In this document: piece by piece, positions 29,197 through 38,686 of the stretch
How the letters are laid out: each line of letters starts with the position of its first letter
Position numbering within the stretch: the first letter of the stretch is position 1
Assembly: GCA_012026795.1 (NCBI GenBank)
Contig: VEPM01000006.1
Coordinates: 62,001 to 126,000, forward strand
DNA length: 64,000 nt
Source: Candidatus Methanoperedens sp.
GTDB lineage: Archaea; Halobacteriota; Methanosarcinia; Methanosarcinales; Methanoperedenaceae
Direction: 5' to 3'
The notes under the pieces: model-generated
What the model was told of the DNA's origin: nothing
Seen by the model: only the letters and a program-made list of their open reading frames with translations
The model's database searches: none
Made by a program: the position numbers and the translations under genes

Positions 29197-30458
29197 TTCA
29201 GGTTCCGTTGGTAAGCTTTTAAGGTTTTTTCTATGTCATCTTTTGAATGGGCGAGAGACAGGAAGTTTGTCTCAAACTGGGACGGGGGCAGGAAGATGCC
29301 GTCATTTAGCATTTTCTTGAAAAATACATTGAATTTGGCTGTATCGCATTTCAGGGCTTCCTGGTAATTAGAAGGCATATCCCCGAAGAATACCTTGAAC
29401 ATGCTCCCCACGCCGCTCACATTGTAATCAAGCCCGATATCGGTTATAATATCAGATAACCCTGACCTTAATGAATCTCCTGCGCTATTCACTTTGTCAT
29501 GTACTTTCTCTTTTTTAAGTGTTCTTATCATGGCAAGCCCTGCTGTCATTGAAACCGGGCTGCCATTGAATGTCCCTGCCTGGTAAACAGGACCAGCCGG
29601 TGAAATTTTCTCCATTATTTCACGCTTCCCTCCGATCACACCGATATGGAAACCGCCGCCAAGTATCTTTCCAAGAGTTGTCATGTCTGGCGTAATACCA
29701 TAATACTCCTGAGCACCACCCATGGCAAGCCTGAATCCTGTGATCACTTCATCTAAGATCAATACCACATCATTCTCTTTTGTTACTGCGCGGACATCTT
29801 CCAGGTACCCTTTTTTGGGTAATATCGGCCCGATATTTCCAAGTACGGGCTCCATAATTACTGCCGCAACATCATCTTTATACGCTTCAATCGCTTCTGT
29901 CATGGCCTCTATATCGTTATATGGCACCTGGAGCGTGTTCTTCGTAAAATCTTTCGGGACTCCGGCAGAATCGGGCGTGCCGAGGGTTGTTGCGCCTGAT
30001 CCCGCTTTTACAAGGGCAGCGTCGTGAGCGCCATGAAAGCCCCCTTCTATCTTGATGAACTTGTTTTTCCCTGTGAAACCCCTTGCTGCGCGCAGAGCTC
30101 CCATTGTAGCTTCTGTTCCTGTTGAGACAAATCGCACCATGTCGATGCTCCTGTATAGTTTGATAATTTCATTCGCAAGAGACACTTCAAGTTCGGTCGG
30201 GGTTCCGTAAAGCCAGCCATCATCAAGCTGCTTGGTCACAGCTTCCTTTATTGCAGGATGGTTATGGCCCAAAAGTAAAGGCCCGTAACCCATTACGTAA
30301 TCGATATATTCATTACCATCAATATCGGTTAACTTTGAGCCGTTCGCTCTTTTAGTATAGAACGGAAATGGTTTTATTGCCCTGACAGGGCTGCTTACGC
30401 CCCCGGGAAGTATCTTCTTCGCTTCATCGAATAATTTTCTTGATTTCTCTGTTCCCAT
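29193..30458 (-). CDS. hemL: Glutamate-1-semialdehyde 2,1-aminomutase
   Basis: HemL, 421 residues, PLP enzyme converting glutamate-1-semialdehyde to 5-aminolaevulinate in the C5 pathway. It shows [29 protein letters not shown]-like [38 protein letters not shown] (Asp for PLP) and the lysine in [14 protein letters not shown]. First gene of the leftward haem operon; the usual partners hemA and hemB are not in this window. A 130-base gap separates its start from the peroxidase gene upstream on the same strand. Confidence 0.97.
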   Translation of the reverse strand: MGTEKSRKLFDEAKKILPGGVSSPVRAIKPFPFYTKRANGSKLTDIDGNEYIDYVMGYGPLLLGHNHPAIKEAVTKQLDDGWLYGTPTELEVSLANEIIKLYRSIDMVRFVSTGTEATMGALRAARGFTGKNKFIKIEGGFHGAHDAALVKAGSGATTLGTPDSAGVPKDFTKNTLQVPYNDIEAMTEAIEAYKDDVAAVIMEPVLGNIGPILPKKGYLEDVRAVTKENDVVLILDEVITGFRLAMGGAQEYYGITPDMTTLGKILGGGFHIGVIGGKREIMEKISPAGPVYQAGTFNGSPVSMTAGLAMIRTLKKEKVHDKVNSAGDSLRSGLSDIITDIGLDYNVSGVGSMFKVFFGDMPSNYQEALKCDTAKFNVFFKKMLNDGIFLPPSQFETNFLSLAHSKDDIEKTLKAYQRNLK

Positions 30459-30588
30459 GGATTACTCAAATTAGGGGATAAACTAATATAATTTGTGTTT
30501 ACTCTTGAATTCAGGTATTTTTTGTTAATCCGTTATCTGTGGCATACTTCATTAACTCGTACCAATCATTGGTAATCACTATTTCAGA

Positions 30589-32088
30589 CTAAAGCGTTCT
30601 CAAGAATGCCACAAGATCCTTTTTCTCATCCATAGTGAGCTGCAGCTCCTGGATCATGTTGAAGAATTCCACTGTGTCGTCCAGAGTCAGCAGCCTCCCG
30701 TCGTGGAAGTAAGGAGGAGTATCCTTGATGCCACGCAGGGGGAAAGTCTTGATCGGGCCGTCGGCGCTTGCCATCATCCCGTTGATCATACGGGGGTTGT
30801 AGAAGCGCTCCGTCTTCAGGTTATGCATGGTGAGATCTGTATAGTAGGGAGCAGGATGGCATTCAACGCATTTTGCCTTGCCAAAGAACAGTTCTTGTCC
30901 GCGCATTTCAGGCTCAGAAGACATATTCGGATCCAGCTTGCCATAAATATTAAGCTTTGGGGCGGGCGGGAAATCCAGAAGTTCCTGGAACTCAGCCATG
31001 AAATGAACCTGGCTGCTGCGTTCAAGCGGGTTGACGCCCTTCTTTGTTGCTATTACAGGATCACCATCAAAATAAGCCCCTCGCTGCTCGAACTCCGTGA
31101 AATCCTCTACAGTCTTCAGTGCACGCTGTGAGCCGAAAAGGCGCTGGATATTTAAGCCGCGCAGGGTCGGTGTATCAAGGCGATGGCGGAACTCCTGCGG
31201 CCGGATATCGCCCACCAGATGAGTGGCACCGTTTGTATTGCCATTTGCGTGGCAATCAAAACAGGCAACTCCGAGACTTGGGTGTTCAGAACGCCGGTCC
31301 TCGAGCAGATTGAATTGTTGCTGCGGGAATGGAGTCAAAAGCAACCGCAGGCCCTCAAGCTGTTTCGGATTTAATATTCCGTTAAACAGTTCAAAGTAGT
31401 TCCGGTTGGTCACCAGTTTGCCCCTGGAAACATCACCCAGGTCAGGCCGCGTAGTTAAATAGATAGGCGCGGGGAACTCGGGCAAAAAGCGATCCATCAA
31501 GTCGAAATCCAGGTCAAATCGTGTGAGGTCGCGCCCTTCTTGTTTCTTAATCTCATCGATTTCGAAACCGGGGAAGAGCTGGCCACCTTCAGAATGGTTT
31601 GGATGCGGCAACGGCAGGAAACCTTTGGGGAAGAGATCCTTCTGTCGAATTTCTTCCGGGCTCATCACAGCCAGTTTGTCCCAGGTCATGCCATCAGGAA
31701 GTTTAACCCTTACGCCTTCCTGAATGGGCTTTCCACGGGACATCGTTACATCTTTAGCCGGATGGTCGCTCAGATCGTAACGTTCATTGAGCAGATCCAA
31801 CTGGCGCTTCATCGTCTCAGACTTCGAAGCCTTATATCGAGCCATGATCGTATCGAAGTCCTCATTGATAACCACCGGTAGATAGCTTGAACGATTTATT
31901 AAAACATCAGTCGCTATATCAGGATTCTCATTTGTATCAGCATTTGAGTTTGCATTATCTATCCCGGTATCATTTGAATAATTCGAACTATCCATTCCCG
32001 ATTCCCCGGCATAGACAACTCCAAGCAATGCGAGTACTACAGCCAAAAACACCAGTGCCCATAGGTGTTTTGATATTCTTTGTCTCAT
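30589..32088 (-). CDS. Di-haem cytochrome c peroxidase-like protein
   Basis: Secreted or membrane-anchored c-type cytochrome of 499 residues with an N-terminal signal (HLWALVFLAVVLALLGVVYA). Two CxxCH haem sites are present: CFDCH (about residue 277) and CVECH (about 409), the spacing expected of the MauG/cytochrome c peroxidase family; KDTPPYFHDGRLLTLDD near the C-terminus is a further family motif. Function may be peroxide reduction with cytochrome electrons or a MauG-like oxidation. The first 120 residues, Asn/Ser/Asp-rich after the signal, are not typical. The gene sits just upstream of the haem operon on the same strand, fitting a cytochrome-rich organism. Confidence 0.88.
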   Translation of the reverse strand: MRQRISKHLWALVFLAVVLALLGVVYAGESGMDSSNYSNDTGIDNANSNADTNENPDIATDVLINRSSYLPVVINEDFDTIMARYKASKSETMKRQLDLLNERYDLSDHPAKDVTMSRGKPIQEGVRVKLPDGMTWDKLAVMSPEEIRQKDLFPKGFLPLPHPNHSEGGQLFPGFEIDEIKKQEGRDLTRFDLDFDLMDRFLPEFPAPIYLTTRPDLGDVSRGKLVTNRNYFELFNGILNPKQLEGLRLLLTPFPQQQFNLLEDRRSEHPSLGVACFDCHANGNTNGATHLVGDIRPQEFRHRLDTPTLRGLNIQRLFGSQRALKTVEDFTEFEQRGAYFDGDPVIATKKGVNPLERSSQVHFMAEFQELLDFPPAPKLNIYGKLDPNMSSEPEMRGQELFFGKAKCVECHPAPYYTDLTMHNLKTERFYNPRMINGMMASADGPIKTFPLRGIKDTPPYFHDGRLLTLDDTVEFFNMIQELQLTMDEKKDLVAFLRTL

Positions 32089-32374
32089 AATATTACCTCC
32101 CCTAAATTTTGACGAAATAAACCCGCATGTTGCAGCACCCCCATTTATGGAATTATATCTGCGATGCGGTATCTTTTTTTTGAATTGCGGAATAAAGAGC
32201 AGTGCTTGTAATTAAACTATTTACCGTCTCTTGATGCCCACACCCTTCAAACAATTTTTCGAGACGTTTTATCGTATTTGACAATTTATTGTTAATATTG
32301 GTATATATAACTACAGGGTGGTTATGGTGTAGCCCGACAAGCAGGCAACCAGTAAAAAAAACACGTAAGAATTC
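32089..32374. other. Intergenic: promoter region of the peroxidase gene
   Basis: 286 bases between the start of the peroxidase gene and the end of rqcH (both leftward). GGGAGGTAAT (minus strand, about 32093-32102) gives the peroxidase a good ribosome site. A TATA-like element (GTATATATAACTA, about 32300-32312, plus-strand reading) is present, but no gene is found in front of it. Nothing else identifiable. Confidence 0.5.
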
Positions 32375-34336
32375 TCACTCTTTTATCCTTGAGCTTCCCG
32401 GAGGCAAAAACATCGCTATCCTGTCAGGCGAAGCTATCGTCTTTATGAGCTTTTTATCTTCGAACTTTTCATTCAGCAAACGGTATATCTTCTTTGAAAT
32501 GTCGTTCTGGTTGAACTCACCAGGTTCAACCTCGATGACGAATTGCGCTGTTTTCTTTACGGCGCTCAAAGGTCCTCCGGTCAGCCTTTTTTCCTCGCCA
32601 AGTTCAAGACCAAGTGCTGCTCCCAGCATTACATCTTTGAAATAATTTCGCTTTCCCCTTATCACAAAAGCGCCTTTTGCCACATACTCGCCGGATTCAG
32701 GGGTTTTTGAGACCTGCTCAGGTAACACCCAGTAGGCATCCCCGCTTACCTGCCCTGATTTCCAGATGCCTGAATATGAAACAGTGAACTGCGCAGCTTC
32801 AAGAAGTGTGGTTTCAGGCACATCTTTTCCTTCTGTTTTGATTACAACAGCAGGAGAACCTGATACATGGGCATGGAAGAAAATATCCTTTTTCTGGAGG
32901 TATTTTTTCACGATATCCTCGTTGCTCTGGGCATCCCTTCCCCCGATAACAAGGAACCCATCTGATGAGAAAAACCACCTGAACTGCTCAAACCACTTTT
33001 GTTTTGGTTTCTGGATATTCTTACTGGTTTTGGGAGCTTCTTTTTTTCCTGCCAATTTCTTTGTATCTTCTATCGCGGCAAGAGCGCCTTTTATCTTACC
33101 CGATAATTTTTTTGATTTATCGTAATAAACCTGGGAATTCTGTGTTACAGTGAGACGTACATCGAGTTCTACTTCCTCATTATCCAGCAGCACATTGATC
33201 AGGCCTTTTCCCGGGTTAATGGATTTGATCACTTTTGCTTCAGGAATATCCGATTTTTTTAATATGTTCTTTATATCATCCCATGAATACCCTTTCTCCC
33301 TGGCATTATTGATGACCTTCAGGATCCCATCGCAGGTCTGGTAATGCGCATAAATCAATTCTCCTTTATGAACAAGCTTTTGCTCATCTTCCCTGAATTT
33401 TGCGAGCGCAAGTATCTGTTTCTGGAGTCGGTATTCGTATGAACTAGTTTTTTCTTCCTTTGCTGCTTTTACAACTTTAATGGCTTCGTTTTTCTTTTTT
33501 GCCTCGCTGCTGAAATATTCATCAAGTGCCTCATTAAAAGTACTAAAAGATATTTTCTCGTTTTTCTCGTAAACGGAAATAGGGAAAGGAAGCACGTCTA
33601 TTTTTACCCCATCTTTCAGGATTATCTGCGGTTTAAGCTCTGTGTTTAGCGGTTTGAAAACATCCTGTAACGCATTTTGTAATGAAGACAGGTCTTTTAT
33701 GTCCTTCGCCGGGGTATTTTTTGAGATGCCGGCGCGGATGCAAAGCTCTTCTGCGTACTGGCCTCCGATGTTCATTTTTGTTGCCACTGTACGAACGATG
33801 TCTGCATCGGAATGTGCGAACATCTCTTTTAGCTGGTCTTCTGTTGCAGTAATTGGACTGATCTGTGCCTGCGGCAGCTCATAAGGTTCGCCACCCCGGA
33901 CTTTCCTGTCCCTGAAGCTTATGGATTTTAATGGCAGTATTATCTGCTTTTCAGAATTTAATAAAACGATATTTCCTCTGGAAAATAGTTCTATTATGAG
34001 GATGGTCTTATCCTCGCCGCGCTGGATATGCATCTCAATTATCCTGTCAAAATCATACTGCGAAACATCTGTAATCCTGCCCCCGGTCAGGTGTTTCCGG
34101 AGAAGCATCGGGAATGACTGCGGGAACTTAGGAGCAATTTCGGGATATTTCGTTAGATGAAAGCGTTTTCCTGCTTCAATGACAAGATTTGTTCTCCCTT
34201 CTTTGAAAATATGTAGCCCGATCCTGATCTCATCCGGTGAATGCTGGTATATTTTTGTGATCTTGGCATCAAGAAGGCGGGGATGCAATTCCCTTACCAG
34301 TGCTGCAACGTCCACACTTGACATTTCCTGTTTCAT
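32375..34336 (-). CDS. rqcH: RqcH/NEMF (NFACT) ribosome quality-control protein
   Basis: NFACT-family protein of 653 residues, archaeal Rqc2/NEMF/RqcH homologue. It binds 60S/50S-peptidyl-tRNA complexes from stalled ribosomes and recruits tRNA for C-terminal tailing. The N-terminal NFACT-N domain is visible (VDVAALVRELHPRLLDAKIT; FHLTKYP), followed by a central coiled-coil stretch (ALDEYFSSEAKKKNEAIKV) and the C-terminal NFACT-R domain (WFFSSDGFLVIGGRDAQSN, KKDIFFHAHVSGSPAVVIK). Length and order are normal for archaea. It lies downstream of the TPR/ATPase pair, separated by a hairpin at 34377-34402. Confidence 0.93.
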   Translation of the reverse strand: MKQEMSSVDVAALVRELHPRLLDAKITKIYQHSPDEIRIGLHIFKEGRTNLVIEAGKRFHLTKYPEIAPKFPQSFPMLLRKHLTGGRITDVSQYDFDRIIEMHIQRGEDKTILIIELFSRGNIVLLNSEKQIILPLKSISFRDRKVRGGEPYELPQAQISPITATEDQLKEMFAHSDADIVRTVATKMNIGGQYAEELCIRAGISKNTPAKDIKDLSSLQNALQDVFKPLNTELKPQIILKDGVKIDVLPFPISVYEKNEKISFSTFNEALDEYFSSEAKKKNEAIKVVKAAKEEKTSSYEYRLQKQILALAKFREDEQKLVHKGELIYAHYQTCDGILKVINNAREKGYSWDDIKNILKKSDIPEAKVIKSINPGKGLINVLLDNEEVELDVRLTVTQNSQVYYDKSKKLSGKIKGALAAIEDTKKLAGKKEAPKTSKNIQKPKQKWFEQFRWFFSSDGFLVIGGRDAQSNEDIVKKYLQKKDIFFHAHVSGSPAVVIKTEGKDVPETTLLEAAQFTVSYSGIWKSGQVSGDAYWVLPEQVSKTPESGEYVAKGAFVIRGKRNYFKDVMLGAALGLELGEEKRLTGGPLSAVKKTAQFVIEVEPGEFNQNDISKKIYRLLNEKFEDKKLIKTIASPDRIAMFLPPGSSRIKE

Positions 34337-34376
34337 GTAAGGGGGCTATATGAAGGGGATGTTAATTTAAGCTTGT

Positions 34377-34402
34377 CATCAAAAATCTGCGGATTTTTGA
34401 TG
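34377..34402. terminator. Perfect 11-bp hairpin between TPR gene and rqcH
   Basis: CATCAAAAATC, loop TGCG, GATTTTTGATG: an 11-bp perfect stem with a four-base loop in the 82 bases between the stop of the TPR gene and the start of rqcH, both leftward. No T-run follows it on the minus strand, so it may end or stabilise the upstream transcript, or attenuate entry into rqcH. Confidence 0.5.
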
Positions 34403-34418
34403 TTTGTTGGGGCAATGA

Positions 34419-35909
34419 CTACAGGTGCATTTTCTTTATCTGATCTTTTGCTTTTCGGGCTTCATTTTCAAGTCCGATTTTCTCAAATATTTCGAGAGCT
34501 TTTTGTGTTGATTCAATTGCTTCTTCTTTTTTGCCCATCTGTGAATAAAGCAAACCCATCTGCGCAAAGGTATAGGCTAAACCGTGCAGGTCGCCGATTT
34601 TTTTATATACCTCTGTCGACTGGTTGTATTTCTCAAAAGCTTCATTGTATTCACCTTTATCTTGGTGAATCATTGCAATCATGTGGAGTGTTTGCGCTAT
34701 ACCTCGCTGGTCGCCGAGTTTTTTATCAATCTCCATAGACTGTTTGTACTCCTCAAGCGCCTCATCGTATTCACCTTTAATCTTGTGAATCGTTGCGATG
34801 TTGTGGAGTGTTTGGGCTATGCCCCGCTGATTGCCGAGTTTTTTATTAATCTCCATTGACTGTCTGTATTTCTCAAGCGCCTCATCATACTCCCCTTTTT
34901 TCTGGTGAATTACTGCAATGTTGTGGAGTGTTTGGGCTATCCCCCGCTGATCGCCGAGTTTTTTATCAATCTCCATAGACTGGTTGTATTTCTCAAGCGC
35001 CTCATTGTATTCACCTTTAGTCTGGTGAATCAATGCGATGTTGTTGAGTGCCAGCGCTAAACCTTCATGGTCACCGAATTTTTCGATTATCTCCATTAAC
35101 TGTTTGTACGTCTCAAGCGCTTCATCGTACTCACATTTATTCGCAAGAATTACTGCGATGTTGTTGAGATTAGCCGCTATGCCTTGTTGGTCGCCGAGTT
35201 TTTCATCAATCTCCAAAGACTGCTTGTACTTCTCAAGGGCCTCATCATATTCTCCCCTCAAATAATGAATCATACCTAATTTCAAATACCAATCTGCAAA
35301 TTTATAATCATCAACGATATTTTTATTTTTGTATTCTTCCAGTAGCTCTGAGTACTGCTTATATCGCTCATTTAATTCATCAACTGTCAGGTTTTCAAGC
35401 TCACTTTCAACAATCCTTTCTGTTTTTTCAAAAGGTTGAGTTGCTTTCTCCATCCTGAACTCAAAAACGGTAGTTCGCCAGCTCCAGAAATCCGGCGCCT
35501 CTATAGCGATTTTGCTTAATGTTGCTTCATTTGACCATATGATAACAGGCTGGTTAATGTTGGAAAATTCCTCCCTCATTATATTCAGTTTTGTTAAAAA
35601 TGCAGATTTACCGGATGAAGTAACAGCTTTTGAAGATTTTTCAATGCCATAAACAAAAATTGTAGCTTTGTTTTTCGTTGATGAAACTTTTTCCCTGATT
35701 TCATTTACTAAATCGCTGGAATTTTCGTCTAATTGAATGTTGATTATTTTTGTATTAAGGATTTCAAGCCTTTTTTCCAATTCATTGTATAATTCTGTCC
35801 TTAAAACCGGCTCATTGCAAAGTACAAATGCAATAGCTCCATCTTTTGAAAGAGTTATTAAGGTAACCAGTTCATCCAATTTGCTTAGTTGTTCTTGATT
35901 AAGTTCCAT
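34419..35909 (-). CDS. TPR protein with STAND-type accessory N-terminus
   Basis: A 496-residue protein in two parts. Residues 1-160 form an alpha-beta domain resembling an NTPase fold without a P-loop, ending APDFWSWRTTVFEF, a motif I associate with TPR/STAND proteins in archaea and cyanobacteria. Residues about 175-490 are six or more kinesin-light-chain-like TPR repeats of 40 residues (LHNIAVIHQKKGEYDEALEK, then SMEINKKLGNQRGIAQT), nearly identical, so a 120-base periodicity is obvious in the DNA. It starts one base after the stop of a P-loop ATPase gene, so the two products probably work together, ATPase plus TPR sensor. Function unknown. Confidence 0.75.
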   Translation of the reverse strand: MELNQEQLSKLDELVTLITLSKDGAIAFVLCNEPVLRTELYNELEKRLEILNTKIINIQLDENSSDLVNEIREKVSSTKNKATIFVYGIEKSSKAVTSSGKSAFLTKLNIMREEFSNINQPVIIWSNEATLSKIAIEAPDFWSWRTTVFEFRMEKATQPFEKTERIVESELENLTVDELNERYKQYSELLEEYKNKNIVDDYKFADWYLKLGMIHYLRGEYDEALEKYKQSLEIDEKLGDQQGIAANLNNIAVILANKCEYDEALETYKQLMEIIEKFGDHEGLALALNNIALIHQTKGEYNEALEKYNQSMEIDKKLGDQRGIAQTLHNIAVIHQKKGEYDEALEKYRQSMEINKKLGNQRGIAQTLHNIATIHKIKGEYDEALEEYKQSMEIDKKLGDQRGIAQTLHMIAMIHQDKGEYNEAFEKYNQSTEVYKKIGDLHGLAYTFAQMGLLYSQMGKKEEAIESTQKALEIFEKIGLENEARKAKDQIKKMHL

Positions 35910-35910
35910 T

Positions 35911-37164
35911 TTAGTCGCTGATTAATCCCTTTTCAGTTAACAATGATTTTACGATTGGATTTACATCGCACCAATCAGTATCATTCCTGTATTCCAGAAC
36001 ACTTAGATTGTGCAACAACCTGACAAGCCCCTGGTCCCTCTTTAATTCTTTGGAAGTATAAATGTCCTTCAATATTGTGTAATCTTCCTCGCTAATCTGT
36101 CCCCTGTACAGGTTCCTTATATCATTTACTACAGTAATTGCAATTTCTTTGTCTATCTTATTTTTCCCTCTGGTGATCGCCCTGATAGAAGAATCACGTA
36201 TTATTCTGATCAATTCCCTTACCAATCCACCGCTCATCCTGATAATATACTCCATTGCATCTTTTTCAATAAGTTCTAAAGGTGCTCTTCTACTTACAAC
36301 ATCTATCAAAATTTTTTCACCTTTCTTATATGTACTCCCATCCTTGTTCATGATTTTTACATTGGGATGCATACTGACTTTATCGAAATTTATAACTATC
36401 TGGCTGAACTTTTCATCATTTTTTAGTGCTATCGGGAATGTATAAATTATTTTTCCAAGCGGTTGGACCAATTGGGTTCCATGCTTATAAAAAATATCAA
36501 TAGCCTTAACCGGATCGGTTTTTTCAAGGTTATCAATAACTATCAATACCTGTTTATCCGTTGTTCTTTCGATTTCAGTAATTACATCATTAATTATGTT
36601 TATAAGTTCTGAAACTTTAGGTTCGATTTTATTACGGATCACTGTTTTTGAGCTTGTTTCAGTTTTGATTTTTTTCATTAAAGTCAGGAAAAGTATAGAT
36701 ATTTTCGCTGAAATTCCACCGCTGTCTGTCTCTTTATCAACTTCAATTTTCTCAATAGTGCTACCCCAGGTCATTATGCGATTTGAGAGCACCTCATTTA
36801 AATTAAGACCTTCATTATCTATTTTTTCCAGCATTTTTGATAACATTGAGAGAAGCACATCTGTGTAGGATATATCATTTATATCCATAATATCAAACGC
36901 TGAGTAATGAACGATAAAAAACCCATCACTTAATTTTGAGATTAACCTGTGGAGTGCCGTGGTTTTTCCAGAACCCCTATGCCCCGTAAATAATATTTTT
37001 ATCGGTTCTCTGGTTTTTAAACTTAACTCTAACCTTGTTTTTAATTCATTGATGTTTGATTCACTGTGTTCAATTTCAACATAGTATTTTTGAAAAAATT
37101 CTCTACTGAAAGTAGTTTTAGGATCAAATAAATAATAAACATCCTCCAGTGAAGTTCCAGGCAA
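35911..37164 (-). CDS. P-loop ATPase (STAND/AAA-like) paired with TPR protein
   Basis: A 417-residue ATPase. Walker A is FTGHRGSGKTTALHRL (about residues 58-73) and Walker B VLIVIDNLEKTDP (about 205-217); the C-terminal part (MSGGLVRELIRIIRDSSIRA, then a winged-helix-like tail) is typical of AAA/STAND ATPases such as ORC/Cdc6-like or KAP/NACHT relatives. There is no transmembrane helix. The sensor-type repeats normally fused to STAND ATPases are in the next gene, one base downstream. Both genes are AT-rich compared with rqcH. A regulatory or defence role is a guess from architecture. Confidence 0.72.
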   Translation of the reverse strand: MPGTSLEDVYYLFDPKTTFSREFFQKYYVEIEHSESNINELKTRLELSLKTREPIKILFTGHRGSGKTTALHRLISKLSDGFFIVHYSAFDIMDINDISYTDVLLSMLSKMLEKIDNEGLNLNEVLSNRIMTWGSTIEKIEVDKETDSGGISAKISILFLTLMKKIKTETSSKTVIRNKIEPKVSELINIINDVITEIERTTDKQVLIVIDNLEKTDPVKAIDIFYKHGTQLVQPLGKIIYTFPIALKNDEKFSQIVINFDKVSMHPNVKIMNKDGSTYKKGEKILIDVVSRRAPLELIEKDAMEYIIRMSGGLVRELIRIIRDSSIRAITRGKNKIDKEIAITVVNDIRNLYRGQISEEDYTILKDIYTSKELKRDQGLVRLLHNLSVLEYRNDTDWCDVNPIVKSLLTEKGLISD

Positions 37165-37242
37165 TTAAATCATCTCAACCTTAAAATAGTTAATTCAGTG
37201 TATTAATCTTTTGTAAAATTCTAATAATTAAACCGTTTCAAG

Positions 37243-37295
37243 AAATCGGTAATTTCAAATAACACTACTTAACATATCTCCATATATCAAGATCA
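37243..37295 (+). repeat. 53-bp dispersed repeat, copy 1
   Basis: This segment and 39121-39173 agree at 49 of 53 positions, sharing the core CTTAACATATCTCCATATAT. Copy 2 lies directly before the sulfite-oxidase-like gene and looks like its promoter; copy 1 lies in the gap right of ftsZ and points rightwards to a short unknown frame ending in a terminator. Confidence 0.8.
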
Positions 37296-37320
37296 GAGTA
37301 ATATCGCAATTGATCTTTTG

Positions 37321-37395
37321 ATGTTCTCGATTGGAGGAAGCGCCCATCTTGGCTCATATACAATAATTGACCGTCAAGATTGGAAGGTCCAATAG
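37321..37395 (+). CDS. Possible 24-aa micro-ORF
   Basis: ATG 37321 opens MFSIGGSAHLGSYTIIDRQD and stops at 37395. It follows a TATA-like CATATATCAA inside repeat copy 1 at a distance allowing a short leader and is followed by a terminator hairpin, so it may be the translated or residual part of a small transcript. I recognise no family. It may equally be the remnant of a longer gene. Confidence 0.25.
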   Translation: MFSIGGSAHLGSYTIIDRQDWKVQ

Positions 37396-37412
37396 AAATC
37401 TTGATTTTTTAT
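37374..37412 (+). terminator. Hairpin plus T-run on the plus strand
   Basis: TCAAGATT (37374-37381) pairs with AATCTTGA (37397-37404), with inner complement TTGGA/TCCAA, followed by TTTTTT (37405-37410). It reads as a rightward terminator and lies five bases from the ftsZ stop, so it would close a short plus-strand transcript from repeat copy 1. Confidence 0.6.
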
Positions 37413-37415
37413 TTA

Positions 37416-38465
37416 TCATACTGGAATGATTAGAGGATGGTAACGATCTGTTATTTCATTCTCACCTGCTTTCAATGTGGGGCTTTTGATCCCTGTGAGA
37501 ACCGCCATGATCCGCACTCTGCCAGTAAGAGAGCTGTCCACCCTGGCACCCCATAAAACTCGTTTGGTAGGCACTTTATCCAGGATACGCTCGCCCGCAA
37601 CTGCAACCTCTTCAAGTGTCATATCTTCACCGCCCGCGATATGGATCAATACACCATAAGTTGCTGAAATATCCGAGATATCTAGCAGGGGAACTGCCAG
37701 AGCATGACTGACTGCTTTAGTAATACGGTTTTCACCGTCGCCCTCACCTATACCTATAGCACCTATTCCTCCCTGCTCTGTCACGGTTCTCAGATCGGCA
37801 AAGTTGAGATTGACAATGCTTGGCTGAGTAATGGTTTCGGTAATATTCCTGACAAAATCCCCAACAAGGGCATTGGCAACTGACAGAGCATCGTTTAGAG
37901 GTAGGTCCCCGGCGATCTCACTGAGTTTGATGTTATCGATTACTATGGTAGAATCGCAACATTCTGTGAGAGCTTTTATCGCCTCCCTTGCCTTTTCCCT
38001 TCGCGCCGTCTCTAGCTTGAAAGGGATTGTTACACATGCGATGGTTAGTATTCCAAGTTCCCTTGCAACTCCCGCAACTACAGGTATTGCGCCTGAGCCA
38101 GTGCCTCCTCCCATTCCAGCTACCAGGAATAACAGGTTTACATCCTGAAGAACTGCCTTTATTTCAGGCAGATTTTCCTTGGTTGCCTCTGCTCCCATCT
38201 CAGGGGAGCCCCCGCATCCATACCCTTTGCATAATTTTTTTCCAAGCAAAATAAGCTTATCCGCCTTTCTTATCGTGGCAAGATGATTAATATCAGTATT
38301 AGCTGCTATGATTCTGCCACCTGCCATTCCCTTCTGTGAGATCCTCGTTATTATATTGCAGCCGGCACCCCCAAGACCTATTACCGCTATTGAGGGTTTT
38401 GCGGCTTTTACCATTTTACTTAAGTCAGCTGTCAAATTTGGTGCCTCTCTTTGTGCAATTAGCAA
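37416..38465 (-). CDS. ftsZ: FtsZ-family tubulin-like GTPase
   Basis: Tubulin/FtsZ GTPase of 349 residues. GTP-binding motifs are intact: IAVIGLGGAGCNII near the N-terminus, the tubulin signature GMGGGTGSGAIPVVAGVA and TIPFKLETARREKA. The T7 synergy loop reads VNLNFADLRTV, with Asn in place of the first of the two Asp residues (NxDxxD) that drive hydrolysis in canonical FtsZ. The protein ends soon after the core, without a long tail or obvious C-terminal binding peptide. The frame starts at TTG 38465; ATG 38414 (MVKAAKPS) is the conservative start and is close to the GTPase core. It would act at the division ring or in a regulatory or shape role as a paralogue. Confidence 0.88.
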   Translation of the reverse strand: MLIAQREAPNLTADLSKMVKAAKPSIAVIGLGGAGCNIITRISQKGMAGGRIIAANTDINHLATIRKADKLILLGKKLCKGYGCGGSPEMGAEATKENLPEIKAVLQDVNLLFLVAGMGGGTGSGAIPVVAGVARELGILTIACVTIPFKLETARREKAREAIKALTECCDSTIVIDNIKLSEIAGDLPLNDALSVANALVGDFVRNITETITQPSIVNLNFADLRTVTEQGGIGAIGIGEGDGENRITKAVSHALAVPLLDISDISATYGVLIHIAGGEDMTLEEVAVAGERILDKVPTKRVLWGARVDSSLTGRVRIMAVLTGIKSPTLKAGENEITDRYHPLIIPV

Positions 38466-38686
38466 AAAACGTTGCTACTCCCATATTGTCACCAATTCGT
38501 AACATGAAGCATCCAGTACTAAAACTTTGTTATGCGATTCTTTTTCGCTCTTGTTATGGGATTTAAGCAGTTTAGAGGGTTGGGGATTGATATGGTCTAC
38601 CCCTTGGCAAGCCATTTAAAACTTCTCTGCCCCAAACCTCAACCTGTTATTTTTTCACTACGATTGCACAGGTTTACATATTTCTC

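Noticed and set aside
28265-29320. A 351-codon plus-strand frame over hemC and the hemL 3' end
   Set aside because: hemC and hemL on the minus strand carry all family motifs; this frame is their antisense shadow.
30519-30587. A 23-codon minus-strand frame (VITNDWYELMKYATDNG) after the peroxidase gene
   Set aside because: Only a GTG start, no ribosome site, no family; upstream in-frame stop. Not supported.
32323-32353. GGTTATGGTGTAGCCCGACA, resembling the 5' part of a tRNA
   Set aside because: No anticodon arm, T-arm or 3' half follows; pairing in the D-arm is weak. Probably chance.
34600-35260. 120-base period considered as a CRISPR-like array
   Set aside because: The period is the coding repeat of 40-residue TPR units in an open frame; no constant repeat/variable spacer pattern.
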